NCBI RefSeq assembly: GCF_017255295.1
Contig: NZ_JAFKDE010000010.1
Location: 62,001-126,000 of the forward strand
Source of the DNA: Nitratireductor aquimarinus
Lineage (GTDB): Bacteria > Pseudomonadota > Alphaproteobacteria > Rhizobiales > Rhizobiaceae
Direction of reading: 5' to 3'
DNA length: 64,000 nt
In this document: positions 16,047 through 25,160 of the stretch, piece after piece
How the letters are laid out: the number at the start of each line of letters is the position of its first letter
How positions within the stretch are numbered: the first letter of the stretch is position 1
The notes under the pieces: generated by a model
What the model was told of the DNA's origin: nothing
What the model saw: the letters and a program-made list of their open reading frames with translations, nothing else
Databases searched by the model: none
Program-made: the position numbers and the translations under genes

Positions 16047-17171
16047 TTACCCTGATCCCTTTTCGAGACCCTGCATCCAGAGACGGCTTAACTGCCCGGC
16101 GGAGAACCCGGGGGCAGGGGGACTGGACTTCGACTGGTCTCCAAAAATTCGCTGTGCGACCTGTCGCCCTGCAGACTGCGCCGCAGACGTCTTCACGATG
16201 CGCGTCTCATAAAAACGCGAAAGCGCTGTCTCCAGACGATCATGTTCTTCCAGCATTCTGGAAAGATGCCACGCGTCTTCCAGCGCCTGACAGGCGCCCT
16301 GGCCGGAAGTGGGCAGGGGAGCGTGGGCTGCATCCCCGATGATCAGGACATTGTCCCGATGCCAATGGGGCAGGGGATCGAGGTCATGGACGAAGATGCG
16401 ATTGAGCGATGTTTCGTCACGCGATTGCAGCACATTCCGGACCGGGCCGGGCCAGTCCCGAAAACGCTGGTCCATCTCATCGTACCAGACGGGCAACGGC
16501 CGCGTCCTGTCGATCGGGGTGCGCCACGCGGCTGCCCAGAAACACAGACCATCACCAACAGGGACGATGCCGAAACGTTCTCCCGCCCCGCAGAAATCGT
16601 GAATGGCGGCATCGATGACGCCACGCTCCGGCTGGCTGATGCCGATAATGTTGATGAAACCCTGATAACGGGGGAGCACGTCTTCTGCATGGATCGCCTG
16701 ACGCACCGCCGAGTTTATGCGGCCATCTGCGCCGACGACGAGATCATACTGCGTCCTGAGCCCCTCGATATCCTGCGCGGCAATTGTGCGATTGAACTTG
16801 ATGTCGACGCCCAGTGCATGCAACGCCCCGGCCAGAATGCGCATGAGATCACGACGCAATATGGTCACGCTTGGGAAGCCGCACAGCCTGTTCACTTCCA
16901 GGATATCGAATTCGGCCTTCTGGATGCCGTGCTGATCGAACTGGCGCATGAAGCGGGGTGTGCCGCCCTTGCGTTTGATGGCGTCTGCCAGCTCCATCTG
17001 CTCCATAACGAAGACGGCATTCGGCCACAGGGTGACCCCGGCTCCCATTGAGGAAACCGCGCTGCCACGCTCAAAAAGGCTTACCTGATGGCCTTGTCTG
17101 GTGGCGAAAATGGCGAGCGCCATACCGGCGACACCGGCGCCCACGATGGCAATTCGCTTTGCACTGGTCAT
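16047..17171 (-). CDS. FAD-dependent aromatic monooxygenase (salicylate hydroxylase-like)
   Basis: 374-residue group A flavoprotein hydroxylase. The FAD fingerprint IVGAGVAGMALAIFA lies at the N-terminus, the DG motif in VVGADGRINSAVR and the GD motif in LIIGDAAHAPLPTSGQGA. Such enzymes hydroxylate aromatic rings with NAD(P)H and oxygen. Start at 17171 has AGGAGAG 7 bases ahead; a TTG 18 bases further upstream is less likely. Divergent from a LysR-type regulator with 104 bp between the starts, the usual layout for a regulator controlling a catabolic enzyme. The substrate is not evident. Confidence 0.9.
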   Translation of the reverse strand: MTSAKRIAIVGAGVAGMALAIFATRQGHQVSLFERGSAVSSMGAGVTLWPNAVFVMEQMELADAIKRKGGTPRFMRQFDQHGIQKAEFDILEVNRLCGFPSVTILRRDLMRILAGALHALGVDIKFNRTIAAQDIEGLRTQYDLVVGADGRINSAVRQAIHAEDVLPRYQGFINIIGISQPERGVIDAAIHDFCGAGERFGIVPVGDGLCFWAAAWRTPIDRTRPLPVWYDEMDQRFRDWPGPVRNVLQSRDETSLNRIFVHDLDPLPHWHRDNVLIIGDAAHAPLPTSGQGACQALEDAWHLSRMLEEHDRLETALSRFYETRIVKTSAAQSAGRQVAQRIFGDQSKSSPPAPGFSAGQLSRLWMQGLEKGSG

Positions 17172-17275
17172 CCGCTCTCTCCTGATCAAGAAATCTGATG
17201 CAGCTTGTATCGAGCTCCTGATTGGCGATAAATCTGGCTTTGTTGCTTTGTTAATCCCGTTATTTGGGCGAATGG

Positions 17276-18178
17276 ATGCTGGAAAAAATCGAACTTCAGT
17301 GGTTGCTCTGCTTCCAGGCGGTCTATGACAAGCTGAGCTTCAAGCTGGCGGCGGAGCAGCTTCAGTTGCCGACATCCAATGTCAGCCGGCATGTCGCCTT
17401 GCTGGAGCGGCAGCTCAATGTTCGTTTGCTGGAACGCACGACGCGGAAGATGATCCCGACGGCGGCAGGCAAGCAGCTTTACCGGTCCATGACACCGCTC
17501 ACGCAAGCGATGGATGATGCGCTGGAAGAGGTGTCCCTGTTCGGGGATTCCCTGTCCGGTCACCTGCGGATCATCACGCCGGACCTCCCGTTCATGGCCG
17601 AAATTCTCGCGGATTTCTGCGTTCGGCATCCGCAGATACAGCTCAGCTGTGACACCCGGCTGGACCCGACGGATGGATTGCTGGAAGGGTTCGATCTGGT
17701 GTTGCGCTTTGGACGCGGGCCGCTGGAGAATTCCGGCTGGGTTGCAAGGGAGATCCTGCGCTGGCCGAGCTGTGTGGTGGCTGCGCCAGAGCTTCTGGAG
17801 CGATACCCGGCGCCGCAATCGCTGGAGGCGTTGAGCAGGGCCCCGTGTATCACGAGCATGTCGGTGCTTCAGGGAATGCCCTGGCGTTTCAAACAGGAGC
17901 AGACCGTTCAGGTGCGATCCAGCTACAGGGTGAACAGCGGCCAGATGGCGCGGGCGGCGGCGCTGAAAGGACTGGGTTTTGCCGTTTTGCCCCTTCATGC
18001 CTGTCAGTCAGACATCGATGCCGGCTCCCTCATCAAAATTGATCTCGAGCCCGCGCCAGAGGATCTGGTGCTTTATGGGTTTTACTCAGGCAGAAAATAT
18101 CCGCAGGTCAGGGTGAAGGCGTTCCTGGAGCACCTTCAATCGGCGCTCGCTGAGTTCTCTGCGGGGCCGGTCGAATGA
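17276..18178 (+). CDS. LysR-family transcriptional regulator
   Basis: 300 residues. N-terminal helix-turn-helix (FKLAAEQLQLPTSNVSRHVALLE, residues about 20-45) and a periplasmic-binding-fold effector domain from about 90. It probably controls the divergent monooxygenase gene. Within the 104-bp shared region, GATT-N7-AATC at 17220-17234 is a weak candidate operator. ATG at 17276 was preferred over a TTG at 17264. It ends on a bidirectional terminator shared with nrdJ. Confidence 0.9.
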   Translation: MLEKIELQWLLCFQAVYDKLSFKLAAEQLQLPTSNVSRHVALLERQLNVRLLERTTRKMIPTAAGKQLYRSMTPLTQAMDDALEEVSLFGDSLSGHLRIITPDLPFMAEILADFCVRHPQIQLSCDTRLDPTDGLLEGFDLVLRFGRGPLENSGWVAREILRWPSCVVAAPELLERYPAPQSLEALSRAPCITSMSVLQGMPWRFKQEQTVQVRSSYRVNSGQMARAAALKGLGFAVLPLHACQSDIDAGSLIKIDLEPAPEDLVLYGFYSGRKYPQVRVKAFLEHLQSALAEFSAGPVE

Positions 18179-18201
18179 AGGCTTCCGATAGCGCCTGAAA
18201 C

Positions 18202-18236
18202 GAAAAAATCCGGGCCGATGACCCGGATTTTCTCTG
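18202..18236. terminator. Bidirectional intrinsic terminator between lysR and nrdJ
   Basis: Perfect arms AAATCCGGG (18206-18214) and CCCGGATTT (18222-18230). The plus strand continues TTTTCTC, and the minus strand has six T. Confidence 0.9.
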
Positions 18237-18338
18237 GTTCTGTCGTCGCATGGCACCGGCAAATTACCAAACTGCCATTGCGGACATTTCAGGGTGCAGG
18301 AGGACAGACCATGTTGCCCTCCTCTTGCAGCCCTTGCC

Positions 18339-21300
18339 TCAGCTACAGCCGCTCGTTGCGCCGCAGGTGTCGCACTTCTCGCAGGTGCCGTTGCGCACCA
18401 TGGTGAAGTTCTGGCACTCCGAGCACATATTGCCCGTATAGCCCTGCATGATCGCCTGCTGGCGGCGGTGGCTCTCGACCTTCTTCGCTTCGGCGGCTTC
18501 CTGAGCGGCCGCCTCGGTGAAGAGGGCGTCGGTTTCGCCTTCCTGCGCGGCTTCCTCTGCCAGCTCCTTCGCACGCTCCTCATAGTCGCGGCGGAAGGCG
18601 GTGGCTTCTTCCTGCAGTTCCGAAACGGCAGGCTTCAGCGCGTGGACGGTTGCACCCGAAGCGATGGCGCGGACGGACGGACCGCCGGCTTCGCCCTTGG
18701 GCTCACCGCTTTTGCCGGAAACCAGCTTGAACGGGGTCGCGCCGCGGGTCAGGCCCTTGGAGAAGGGGATCGCCTTGCCTTCATTGATGCCGCGGCCGAG
18801 CGCGGTGTTGGTGAAGTCGGACGTGTCCACATGGGCGAGATCCGAACGACCGAGATAGGACACGGCCAACTCGCGGAACACATAGTCGAGGATCGACGTG
18901 GCGTTCTTGATCGCATCATTGCCGATGACCATGCCGGCCGGCTCGAATTTGGTGAAGGTGAAGGCCTCCACATATTCCTCGAGCGGCACGCCGTATTGCA
19001 GGCCAAGCGAGATGGCGATGGCGAAGTTGTTCATCATCGCACGGAAAGCAGCGCCTTCCTTGTGCATGTCGATGAAGATCTCGCCGAGGCGGCCATCGTC
19101 GAACTCGCCGGTGCGCAGATAGACCTTGTGGCCACCGATCACCGCTTTCTGGGTGTAGCCCTTGCGGCGGTTGGGGAGCTTCTCGCGCTCGTCGCGGACA
19201 ACCTTTTCCACGATGCGTTCGACGATCTTCTCGGAGACGACGGCGGCCTGCGCGGCAGCCGGTGCGGCGACCAGCTCTTCGGCCAGATCGTCGGCATCGT
19301 CCTCATCGTCGGACAGGAGCGCGGAGTTCAGCGGCTGCGAGAGCTTGGAACCATCGCGGTAGAGCGCGTTGGCCTTGAGCGCCAGCTTCCAGGAGAGGAG
19401 GTAGGCCGCCTTGCAGTCCTCGACCGTCGCCTCGTTGGGCATGTTGATGGTCTTGGAGATGGCGCCCGAGATGAAGGGCTGCGCGGCAGCCATCATGCGG
19501 ATGTGGCTTTCGACCGAAAGGTAGCGCTTGCCGACCTTGCCGCACGGATTGGCGCAATCGAAGACGGGCAGGTGCTCTTCCTTCAGATGCGGTGCGCCTT
19601 CAAGCGTCATGGCGCCGCAAATGTGGATGTTGGCGGCCTCGATTTCCTTCTTGGTGAAGCCGAGGGCGGCCAGCATGTCGAAGGAGAAATCGTCGAGCTG
19701 CTCGTCGGTGAGGCCTAGCGTTTCCTTGCAGAAATCCTCGCCGAGCGTCCACTTGTTGAAGGCGAACTTGATGTCGAAGGCCGATTTGAGCGCACCGTTG
19801 ACGGCGACGATCTTCTCGTCGTCGAAACCCTTGCCCTTGAGGCTGGTCGGGTTGATGGCCGGAGCCTGATCGAAATTGCCATGACCGACCGCATAGGCCT
19901 CGATCTCGGCGATCTGGGCTTCGGAATAGCCGAGCGTGCGCAGGGCTTCCGGCACGGCGCGGTTGATGATCTTGAAGTAGCCGCCGCCGGCCAGCTTCTT
20001 GAACTTCACCAGTGCGAAGTCGGGCTCGATGCCGGTCGTGTCGCAGTCCATGACGAGGCCGATCGTGCCGGTGGGCGCGATGACGGTGGCCTGCGCATTG
20101 CGGTAGCCGTGCTTTTCGCCCAGCTCAAGCGCGCGGTCCCAGGCGGCGCGGGCATGCTCGATCAGATCGGCATGCGGGCACTCGTCCGCCTTGAGCGGCA
20201 CCGGATTGACCGACAGGCCCTCATAACCGTCGCTCTGGCCATGGGCGGCGCGGCGGTGGTTGCGGATGACGCGCAGCATGTTCTCGGCATTGCGCTCATA
20301 ATCGGGGAACGCGCCGAGCTCGCCGGCCATCTCTGCCGAGGTTGCGTAAGCGACACCGGTCATGATCGCCGTCAGCGCGCCGCCAATGGCGCGGCCTTCC
20401 GCTGAATCATAGGGGATGCCCGAGGTCATCAGCAGACCGCCAATATTGGCGTAGCCGAGACCCAGCGTGCGGTACTCGTAAGAGAGCTTTGCGATCTCCT
20501 TGGACGGGAACTGGGCCATCATCACGGAGATTTCCAGCACCATGGTCCACAGGCGCACCGTGTGCTCGTAGGCCGCGATGTCGATGGTGCCGTCCTGATT
20601 GCGGTACTGCAGGAGGTTCATCGAGGCGAGGTTACAGGCCGTGTCGTCCAGGAACATGTATTCCGAGCACGGGTTCGAGGCGCGGATCGGGCCCGCTGCC
20701 GGCGAGGTGTGCCAGTCGTTCATGGTGGTATTGTAGTGCAGGCCCGGATCGGCGGACGCCCATGCGGCGTAACCGATCTTGTCCCACAGGTCGCGCGCCT
20801 TGAGGGTCTTTGCGACCTTGCCGTCAATGCGGTTGATCAGATCCCAGGTGCCGTCGGTCTCTACGGCGCGCAGGAAGTCGTCCTTGAGCGAAACGGAGTT
20901 GTTCGAGTTCTGGCCCGAAACGGTGAGGTAGGCTTCCGAATCCCAGTCCGTGTCGTAGGTCTTGAACTGGATGTCGGTGTAGCCCTGGCGGGCAAACTGG
21001 ATGACGCGCTTGATGTAGTTCTCAGGCACGGCATTGCGCTTTGCAGCACGGATCTCGCGCTTGAGCGCCGGGTTCTGGGACGGGTCGAAGCATTCATCAT
21101 TGTCGGCCTCGCAGTTGATGCAGGCCTTCATGATGGCTTCGAGGTGCTTCTTGGCGATCTTGGAACCGGTGACGAGGGCGGCGACTTTCTGCTCCTCCTT
21201 CACCTTCCAGTCGATGTAAGCCTCGATATCGGGATGGTCCGCATCGACAACGACCATCTTGGCCGCGCGGCGGGTGGTGCCGCCCGACTTGATGGCGCCG

Positions 21301-22094
21301 GCAGCGCGGTCGCCGATCTTCAGGAAGGACATGAGGCCCGAAGACTTGCCGCCGCCGGAGAGCTTTTCGCCTTCGCCGCGCAGATGGGAGAAGTTGGAGC
21401 CGGTGCCGGAACCGTATTTGAACAGGCGCGCCTCGCGGACCCACAGGTCCATGATGCCGCCTTCATTGACCAGATCGTCGCCGACCGACTGGATGAAGCA
21501 CGCATGGGGCTGTGGGTGCTCATAGGACGATTTGGACTTGGTCAGCTTGCCGGTGAACGGGTCGACGTAATAGTGGCCCTGGCCGGGGCCGTCGATGCCA
21601 TAGGCCCAGTGCAGGCCGGTGTTGAACCACTGCGGCGAATTGGGGGCAACGCGCTGGGTGGCGAGCATGTAGCACAGCTCGTCCATGAAGGTCCGGGCGT
21701 CTTCCTCGCCATCGAAATAGCCGCCCTTCCAGCCCCAGTAGGTCCAGGTGCCGGCGAGACGGTTGAAGACCTGCGCGGCGCTGGTCTCGGAGCCATAGCG
21801 CTCGTCTTCGGGCAGATCCTTCAGCGCTTCTTCATCGGCAACCGAACGCCACAGGAAGGAGGGGACATCATTCTCCTCGACCTTCTTCAGGTGCGCGGGC
21901 ACGCCGGCCTTGCGAAAATATTTCTGCGCGAGAATGTCGCTGGCGACCTGGGAGAACTGCGCCGGAACGTCGATGTTCTCCAGCCGGAAGACGATGGAGC
22001 CGTCCGGGTTCTTGATTTCGCTCGTGGCCTTGCGGAACGCGATTTCCGCATATGGGCTTTGGCCTTGCTTTGTGAACCGGCGTTCGATGCGCAT
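18339..22094 (-). CDS. nrdJ: Adenosylcobalamin-dependent (class II) ribonucleoside-diphosphate reductase
   Basis: 1251-residue cytoplasmic enzyme that makes deoxyribonucleotides using a 5'-deoxyadenosyl radical from coenzyme B12, so it works with or without oxygen. The catalytic block [20 protein letters not shown] and the [13 protein letters not shown] region are present. The C-terminus has the TSCPD-type domain ([21 protein letters not shown]) and a cysteine-rich tail ([18 protein letters not shown]), the redox shuttle that re-reduces the active site. Full length for the rhizobial type. It stands alone, behind a 230-base leader and a promoter with two NrdR-like boxes. bluB, for the B12 lower ligand, lies 3 kb away. 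Confidence 0.96.
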   Translation of the reverse strand: MRIERRFTKQGQSPYAEIAFRKATSEIKNPDGSIVFRLENIDVPAQFSQVASDILAQKYFRKAGVPAHLKKVEENDVPSFLWRSVADEEALKDLPEDERYGSETSAAQVFNRLAGTWTYWGWKGGYFDGEEDARTFMDELCYMLATQRVAPNSPQWFNTGLHWAYGIDGPGQGHYYVDPFTGKLTKSKSSYEHPQPHACFIQSVGDDLVNEGGIMDLWVREARLFKYGSGTGSNFSHLRGEGEKLSGGGKSSGLMSFLKIGDRAAGAIKSGGTTRRAAKMVVVDADHPDIEAYIDWKVKEEQKVAALVTGSKIAKKHLEAIMKACINCEADNDECFDPSQNPALKREIRAAKRNAVPENYIKRVIQFARQGYTDIQFKTYDTDWDSEAYLTVSGQNSNNSVSLKDDFLRAVETDGTWDLINRIDGKVAKTLKARDLWDKIGYAAWASADPGLHYNTTMNDWHTSPAAGPIRASNPCSEYMFLDDTACNLASMNLLQYRNQDGTIDIAAYEHTVRLWTMVLEISVMMAQFPSKEIAKLSYEYRTLGLGYANIGGLLMTSGIPYDSAEGRAIGGALTAIMTGVAYATSAEMAGELGAFPDYERNAENMLRVIRNHRRAAHGQSDGYEGLSVNPVPLKADECPHADLIEHARAAWDRALELGEKHGYRNAQATVIAPTGTIGLVMDCDTTGIEPDFALVKFKKLAGGGYFKIINRAVPEALRTLGYSEAQIAEIEAYAVGHGNFDQAPAINPTSLKGKGFDDEKIVAVNGALKSAFDIKFAFNKWTLGEDFCKETLGLTDEQLDDFSFDMLAALGFTKKEIEAANIHICGAMTLEGAPHLKEEHLPVFDCANPCGKVGKRYLSVESHIRMMAAAQPFISGAISKTINMPNEATVEDCKAAYLLSWKLALKANALYRDGSKLSQPLNSALLSDDEDDADDLAEELVAAPAAAQAAVVSEKIVERIVEKVVRDEREKLPNRRKGYTQKAVIGGHKVYLRTGEFDDGRLGEIFIDMHKEGAAFRAMMNNFAIAISLGLQYGVPLEEYVEAFTFTKFEPAGMVIGNDAIKNATSILDYVFRELAVSYLGRSDLAHVDTSDFTNTALGRGINEGKAIPFSKGLTRGATPFKLVSGKSGEPKGEAGGPSVRAIASGATVHALKPAVSELQEEATAFRRDYEERAKELAEEAAQEGETDALFTEAAAQEAAEAKKVESHRRQQAIMQGYTGNMCSECQNFTMVRNGTCEKCDTCGATSGCS

Positions 22095-22328
22095 TTTGTC
22101 CTCTTTGCCCCTAATCCAAATATAGCGTCTTGCGCAGCGAATGGCTCATCACATCTTCACTGCGCGGACACCGTGTCCGCCATGCCGGGCGCTTGAAGCG
22201 CGCGACTCCTAGATACCGAAGGTTGGTTCCTTTATGCGGCCCGGAATCCGGAAACCGCTAGGTCTTGTTTCGCAGGTGCGAAACCGCCCCCAACCTGATG
22301 CGACTGCGACGTCAATGTCACAGAACTG
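22095..22328 (-). promoter_or_regulatory. Long structured leader of nrdJ
   Basis: If transcription starts just after the TATAAT at 22338-22333, the nrdJ mRNA has a leader of about 230 bases. It contains at least four hairpins: GTTTCGC/GCGAAAC with a 4-base loop (22267-22284), GCGG/CCGC enclosing CCGG/CCGG (22236-22258), GCGCT/AGCGC (22189-22201) and GCGGACA/TGTCCGC with a 3-base loop (22164-22180). I could not find the conserved boxes of the cobalamin riboswitch. Confidence 0.45.
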
Positions 22329-22344
22329 ATACATTATATGGTGC
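22329..22344 (-). promoter_or_regulatory. NrdR-like box 1, overlapping the nrdJ -10 element
   Basis: ATACATTATATGGTGC matches the NrdR consensus ACACTATATATAGTGT at 11 of 16 positions. On the minus strand it contains a perfect TATAAT (22338-22333), so a bound repressor would cover the -10 element. Confidence 0.6.
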
Positions 22345-22359
22345 GCAGGATTTCCGAAA

Positions 22360-22375
22360 TCACTAAATATAGTGT
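22360..22375 (-). promoter_or_regulatory. NrdR-like box 2 upstream of nrdJ
   Basis: TCACTAAATATAGTGT matches the NrdR consensus at 14 of 16 positions. It lies exactly 31 bp from box 1, the three-turn spacing typical of NrdR box pairs. Confidence 0.75.
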
Positions 22376-22712
22376 TAACAGATTCTTGATGCCTCACGGC
22401 AGCCGACGCCCCCGCCTGCTTTTTCCACGGCGCAAACGATGCCGTTCCGCCCGAAACAGATGTCCGGGCAGATGCTGGAAACTCAAACGAATTGGAAAAT
22501 CGACCGGCTTTGCGCCGACCAACCGCACCGTACGAACGCGAGTGCCGGACCATAAAATGCGACTCGTACCGTGGCGTCAAGAAGTCGGCGGATTATGACG
22601 GGCAATCACTACATGTAGTGTGTGGGGTGTGTGAATTATGGGGAAGTCGCACGCCAGCTGTTGCGGTTTGCAAAACCCATCTTTCCCGGCGTCTCGGGAG
22701 GAGGGGCGTGCA
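22376..22712. other. Intergenic region upstream of the nrdJ promoter, no gene seen
   Basis: Apart from the palindrome at 22606-22621, about 340 bases between the nrdJ promoter and the PiT terminator hold nothing I recognise. A 123-codon minus-strand frame across it is rejected as noise. Confidence 0.5.
22606..22621. promoter_or_regulatory. Third NrdR-like palindrome
   Basis: TCACTACATGTAGTGT contains the perfect 14-bp palindrome CACTACATGTAGTG and fits the NrdR consensus at 13 of 16 positions, but it is 246 bp from the pair and has no partner box. Confidence 0.4.
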
Positions 22713-22747
22713 GAAAAAAGCGCACAGGCCGGAGGGGCTGTGCGCTT
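22713..22747 (-). terminator. Intrinsic terminator of the PiT gene
   Basis: On the minus strand AAGCGCACAG and CTGTGCGCTT (22738-22747 and 22718-22727) form a perfect 10-bp stem followed by a run of T. Confidence 0.9.
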
Positions 22748-22777
22748 TGATCGATGAGGGCCTGTGCAGTTTCCGGG

Positions 22778-24316
22778 TCAGGCGATCAGGTCGAGCACCA
22801 GAAAGATGACGGCTGAAAGGATGGCGGCGGCGGGAACCGTGGTGACCCATGCGGCAACGATGGTGCGCACATGGGCGCGGCGCACCAGTTTGCGACGGGC
22901 GACTTCCTCGCGCGAGGTCTTTTGCTGTTCGACTTCGAGATCGTCATCGTCGCTCGACTGGATGCCATTGTCTGCCTTGAGGCGCACGCCCTTGCGCTCC
23001 AGATAGGCGCGGCGGCGCTTGGAATGGGCGGTGTACCACTCGCGGAAGAAGCCGACGCCGAAAATGGCGCCGACGGCGGTGTGGGTCGAGCTGATGGGAA
23101 GGCCGAAACCGGAGGCGATGATGACGGTGATGGCTGCCGAAAGCGCAACGCAGAAGGCGCGCATCGGGTTGAGCTTGGTGATCTGCTCGCCGACCATGCG
23201 GATGAGCTTGGGGCCGAACAGCACGAGGCCGATGGAAATGCCGGCCGCGCCGATGACCATGACCCAGAGCGGGATGGCGACGGTCGTGTTGACGGTGCTC
23301 TCATGCACGGTGAAGACGATGGCGGCCAGCGGGCCGACGGCGTTCGCCACGTCATTTGCACCATGGGCAAAAGAGAGGAGGGCGGCCGAAATGACCAGCG
23401 GCACCTTGAACAGGCTGCGCAGCGACTGATTGCGGTTTTCGAGCCCTTCCGACTGCGCATGCACGAAGAGATGGGCGAGGAACCAGGTGACTGCGAAGAA
23501 GGCGAGACCGATGATGGCTGCGCCCCCGCCGGTGACCGGGAAAACCTTTTTCAGACCCTTGAGGGTGAGATAGGCGGAGAATGTGCCGGCCATGATGGCG
23601 ATCAGCAGCGGCAGCCAGCGGCGCGCGGCGGCGATCTTGTCATCCTGATAGATGATGGCGGTCTTGATGAAGGCCAGGAAGAGGGCGGCGATGACACCGC
23701 CGACAACCGGCGAAATGACCCAGCTTGCCGCGATCTGCGACATGGTGGCCCAGTCCACGGAGGAGAAGCCGGCAGCCGCTATACCCGCACCCATGACACC
23801 ACCGACGACCGAGTGGGTGGTGGAGACGGGGGCGCCGATCCAGGTCGCCAGGTTGATCCAGAGGGCGGAGGAGATGAGCGCGGCCATCATGGCGCGCACG
23901 AAGGCCTCGGGCGTTCCCACGGCGGCGGGATCGATGATGCCCTTGGAAATGGTGGAAACCACATCGCCACCGGCGATCAGCGCGCCGGCGCTTTCAAAGA
24001 CGGCTGCGATCAGGAGCGCACCACCGAGCGTCATGGCCTTTGCGCCGACAGCCGGGCCGACATTGTTGGCCACGTCATTCGCGCCGATGTTGAGCGCCAT
24101 ATAGGCGCCGATGGCGGCGGCGGCGACGATGATCACCGCGCGCGGCTCGCCGAACGTGTAGGTGGCGGCGAAGATGGCGGTGAGCGCTAGGAACAACAGG
24201 GCAAGACCGGGAGCAACCAGGCCGCGCGCCACGGTGGTGGTGGCTTCCTCGACATAGACGAGCTTGTCTAGATCCTTGTCGAGCGTCTGTTTGCGTGGAT
24301 TGCTGGTTTCGCTCAT
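22778..24316 (-). CDS. Inorganic phosphate transporter, PiT family
   Basis: 512-residue inner-membrane phosphate/cation symporter. Both PiT signature repeats are present: GANDVANNVGPAVGA in the N-terminal half and GANDVANAVGPLAA in the C-terminal half, set in about 12 membrane helices. There is a cytoplasmic N-terminal extension of about 30 residues and a charged cytoplasmic loop near residue 440 (SKRRRAYLERKGVRLKA). Monocistronic with a strong terminator. Its leader holds a perfect hairpin, GTGCGGA/TCCGCAC (24358-24377), 42 bases before the start. I see no Pho box. Confidence 0.93.
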   Translation of the reverse strand: MSETSNPRKQTLDKDLDKLVYVEEATTTVARGLVAPGLALLFLALTAIFAATYTFGEPRAVIIVAAAAIGAYMALNIGANDVANNVGPAVGAKAMTLGGALLIAAVFESAGALIAGGDVVSTISKGIIDPAAVGTPEAFVRAMMAALISSALWINLATWIGAPVSTTHSVVGGVMGAGIAAAGFSSVDWATMSQIAASWVISPVVGGVIAALFLAFIKTAIIYQDDKIAAARRWLPLLIAIMAGTFSAYLTLKGLKKVFPVTGGGAAIIGLAFFAVTWFLAHLFVHAQSEGLENRNQSLRSLFKVPLVISAALLSFAHGANDVANAVGPLAAIVFTVHESTVNTTVAIPLWVMVIGAAGISIGLVLFGPKLIRMVGEQITKLNPMRAFCVALSAAITVIIASGFGLPISSTHTAVGAIFGVGFFREWYTAHSKRRRAYLERKGVRLKADNGIQSSDDDDLEVEQQKTSREEVARRKLVRRAHVRTIVAAWVTTVPAAAILSAVIFLVLDLIA

Positions 24317-24430
24317 GCGATATCCATCTCGTGCCCTGGCTTTACGATGGTGAAAGTGTGCGGAAAAAACTCCGCACCGGGTTAGGAAACAAACCCGCGC
24401 GCGGCAAGCGCCGACGGCAAAAAAGACCGA

Positions 24431-24940
24431 TCAGGCGGCGATTTCTCGTGGATTGTGGCTGAATGCGATCAGAAGCTCACCGAGATCGCGCTCCTTCACG
24501 GCGGCTGCCGCCTCCTGGGGCGAGAACCACTGGCGGGTGCGCTGCTTGCGCTCCGGCCACTTGGCGCGCTCCTCGGTCACTTCCAGCGGGACGACCGCAA
24601 CCTCGCAGGGCCACTCGACCCCGGTGCCGTCTTCCTTGTGGTAGTAGAAACGGCCGATTTCGCCGGCTGCGGGCCTGCCGCGCACGCCGGCCTCTTCACG
24701 CGCTTCGCGCTGTGCGGCCATGGCGAGGGTTTCGAGCCCTTCGGGCCAGCCCTTGGGCAGCACCCAGCGACCGGTTCCCCGGCTGGTCACGAGCATGATC
24801 TCGATGCCACTGCCGTTCGCCGCGTTGCGCCACGGCAGCGCTGCTGCCTGAACGCGGCGGGGATTGCCACCGAACAGACGCCGAACCGTTTCGGTCAGCC
24901 GCAAACGTGTGCCGTGCGTGAAAATCGTACTTCTCCTCAA
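24431..24940 (-). CDS. Nudix hydrolase
   Basis: 169 residues at most. The Nudix box is complete: GWPEGLETLAMAAQREAREE followed by AGV, the Mg-binding helix that hydrolyses nucleoside diphosphates linked to another group. Preceded by RGTGRWVLPKG as in rhizobial members close to diadenosine or diphosphoinositol polyphosphate hydrolases. The start is uncertain. The frame opens with TTG at 24940, but the only good RBS (GAGGAG) lies inside it and points to an ATT codon at 24925. Substrate unknown. Confidence 0.88.
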   Translation of the reverse strand: MRRSTIFTHGTRLRLTETVRRLFGGNPRRVQAAALPWRNAANGSGIEIMLVTSRGTGRWVLPKGWPEGLETLAMAAQREAREEAGVRGRPAAGEIGRFYYHKEDGTGVEWPCEVAVVPLEVTEERAKWPERKQRTRQWFSPQEAAAAVKERDLGELLIAFSHNPREIAA

Positions 24941-25160
24941 CCGGGCACATCGCGCCCAGATTCATGTTTTTCCTGTAAGTTACTGTTTCTACGCTTATTT
25001 GCGCGCCGGGTGGCGGAACAATTGCCACTCAAGCTTTCGGACTCGAATCAGGGCGCGCGGAAAGCCTGATCGCAGACATAATCAATTTACGCAGAGAATC
25101 AAGAGGTTGGCGCAATGATCATGCGTCGCTTGTCGGATATGAAGGCGAGCGTTGCACGCT

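Noticed and set aside
22095-22328. Cobalamin riboswitch before nrdJ
   Set aside because: The conserved B12 box and GCCACTG-type element are not visible on the minus strand, although the leader is structured.
22209-22580. 123-codon minus-strand frame upstream of nrdJ
   Set aside because: It runs across the NrdR box pair and the -10 element, has no RBS or family character, and its composition is Arg/Ser-rich noise.
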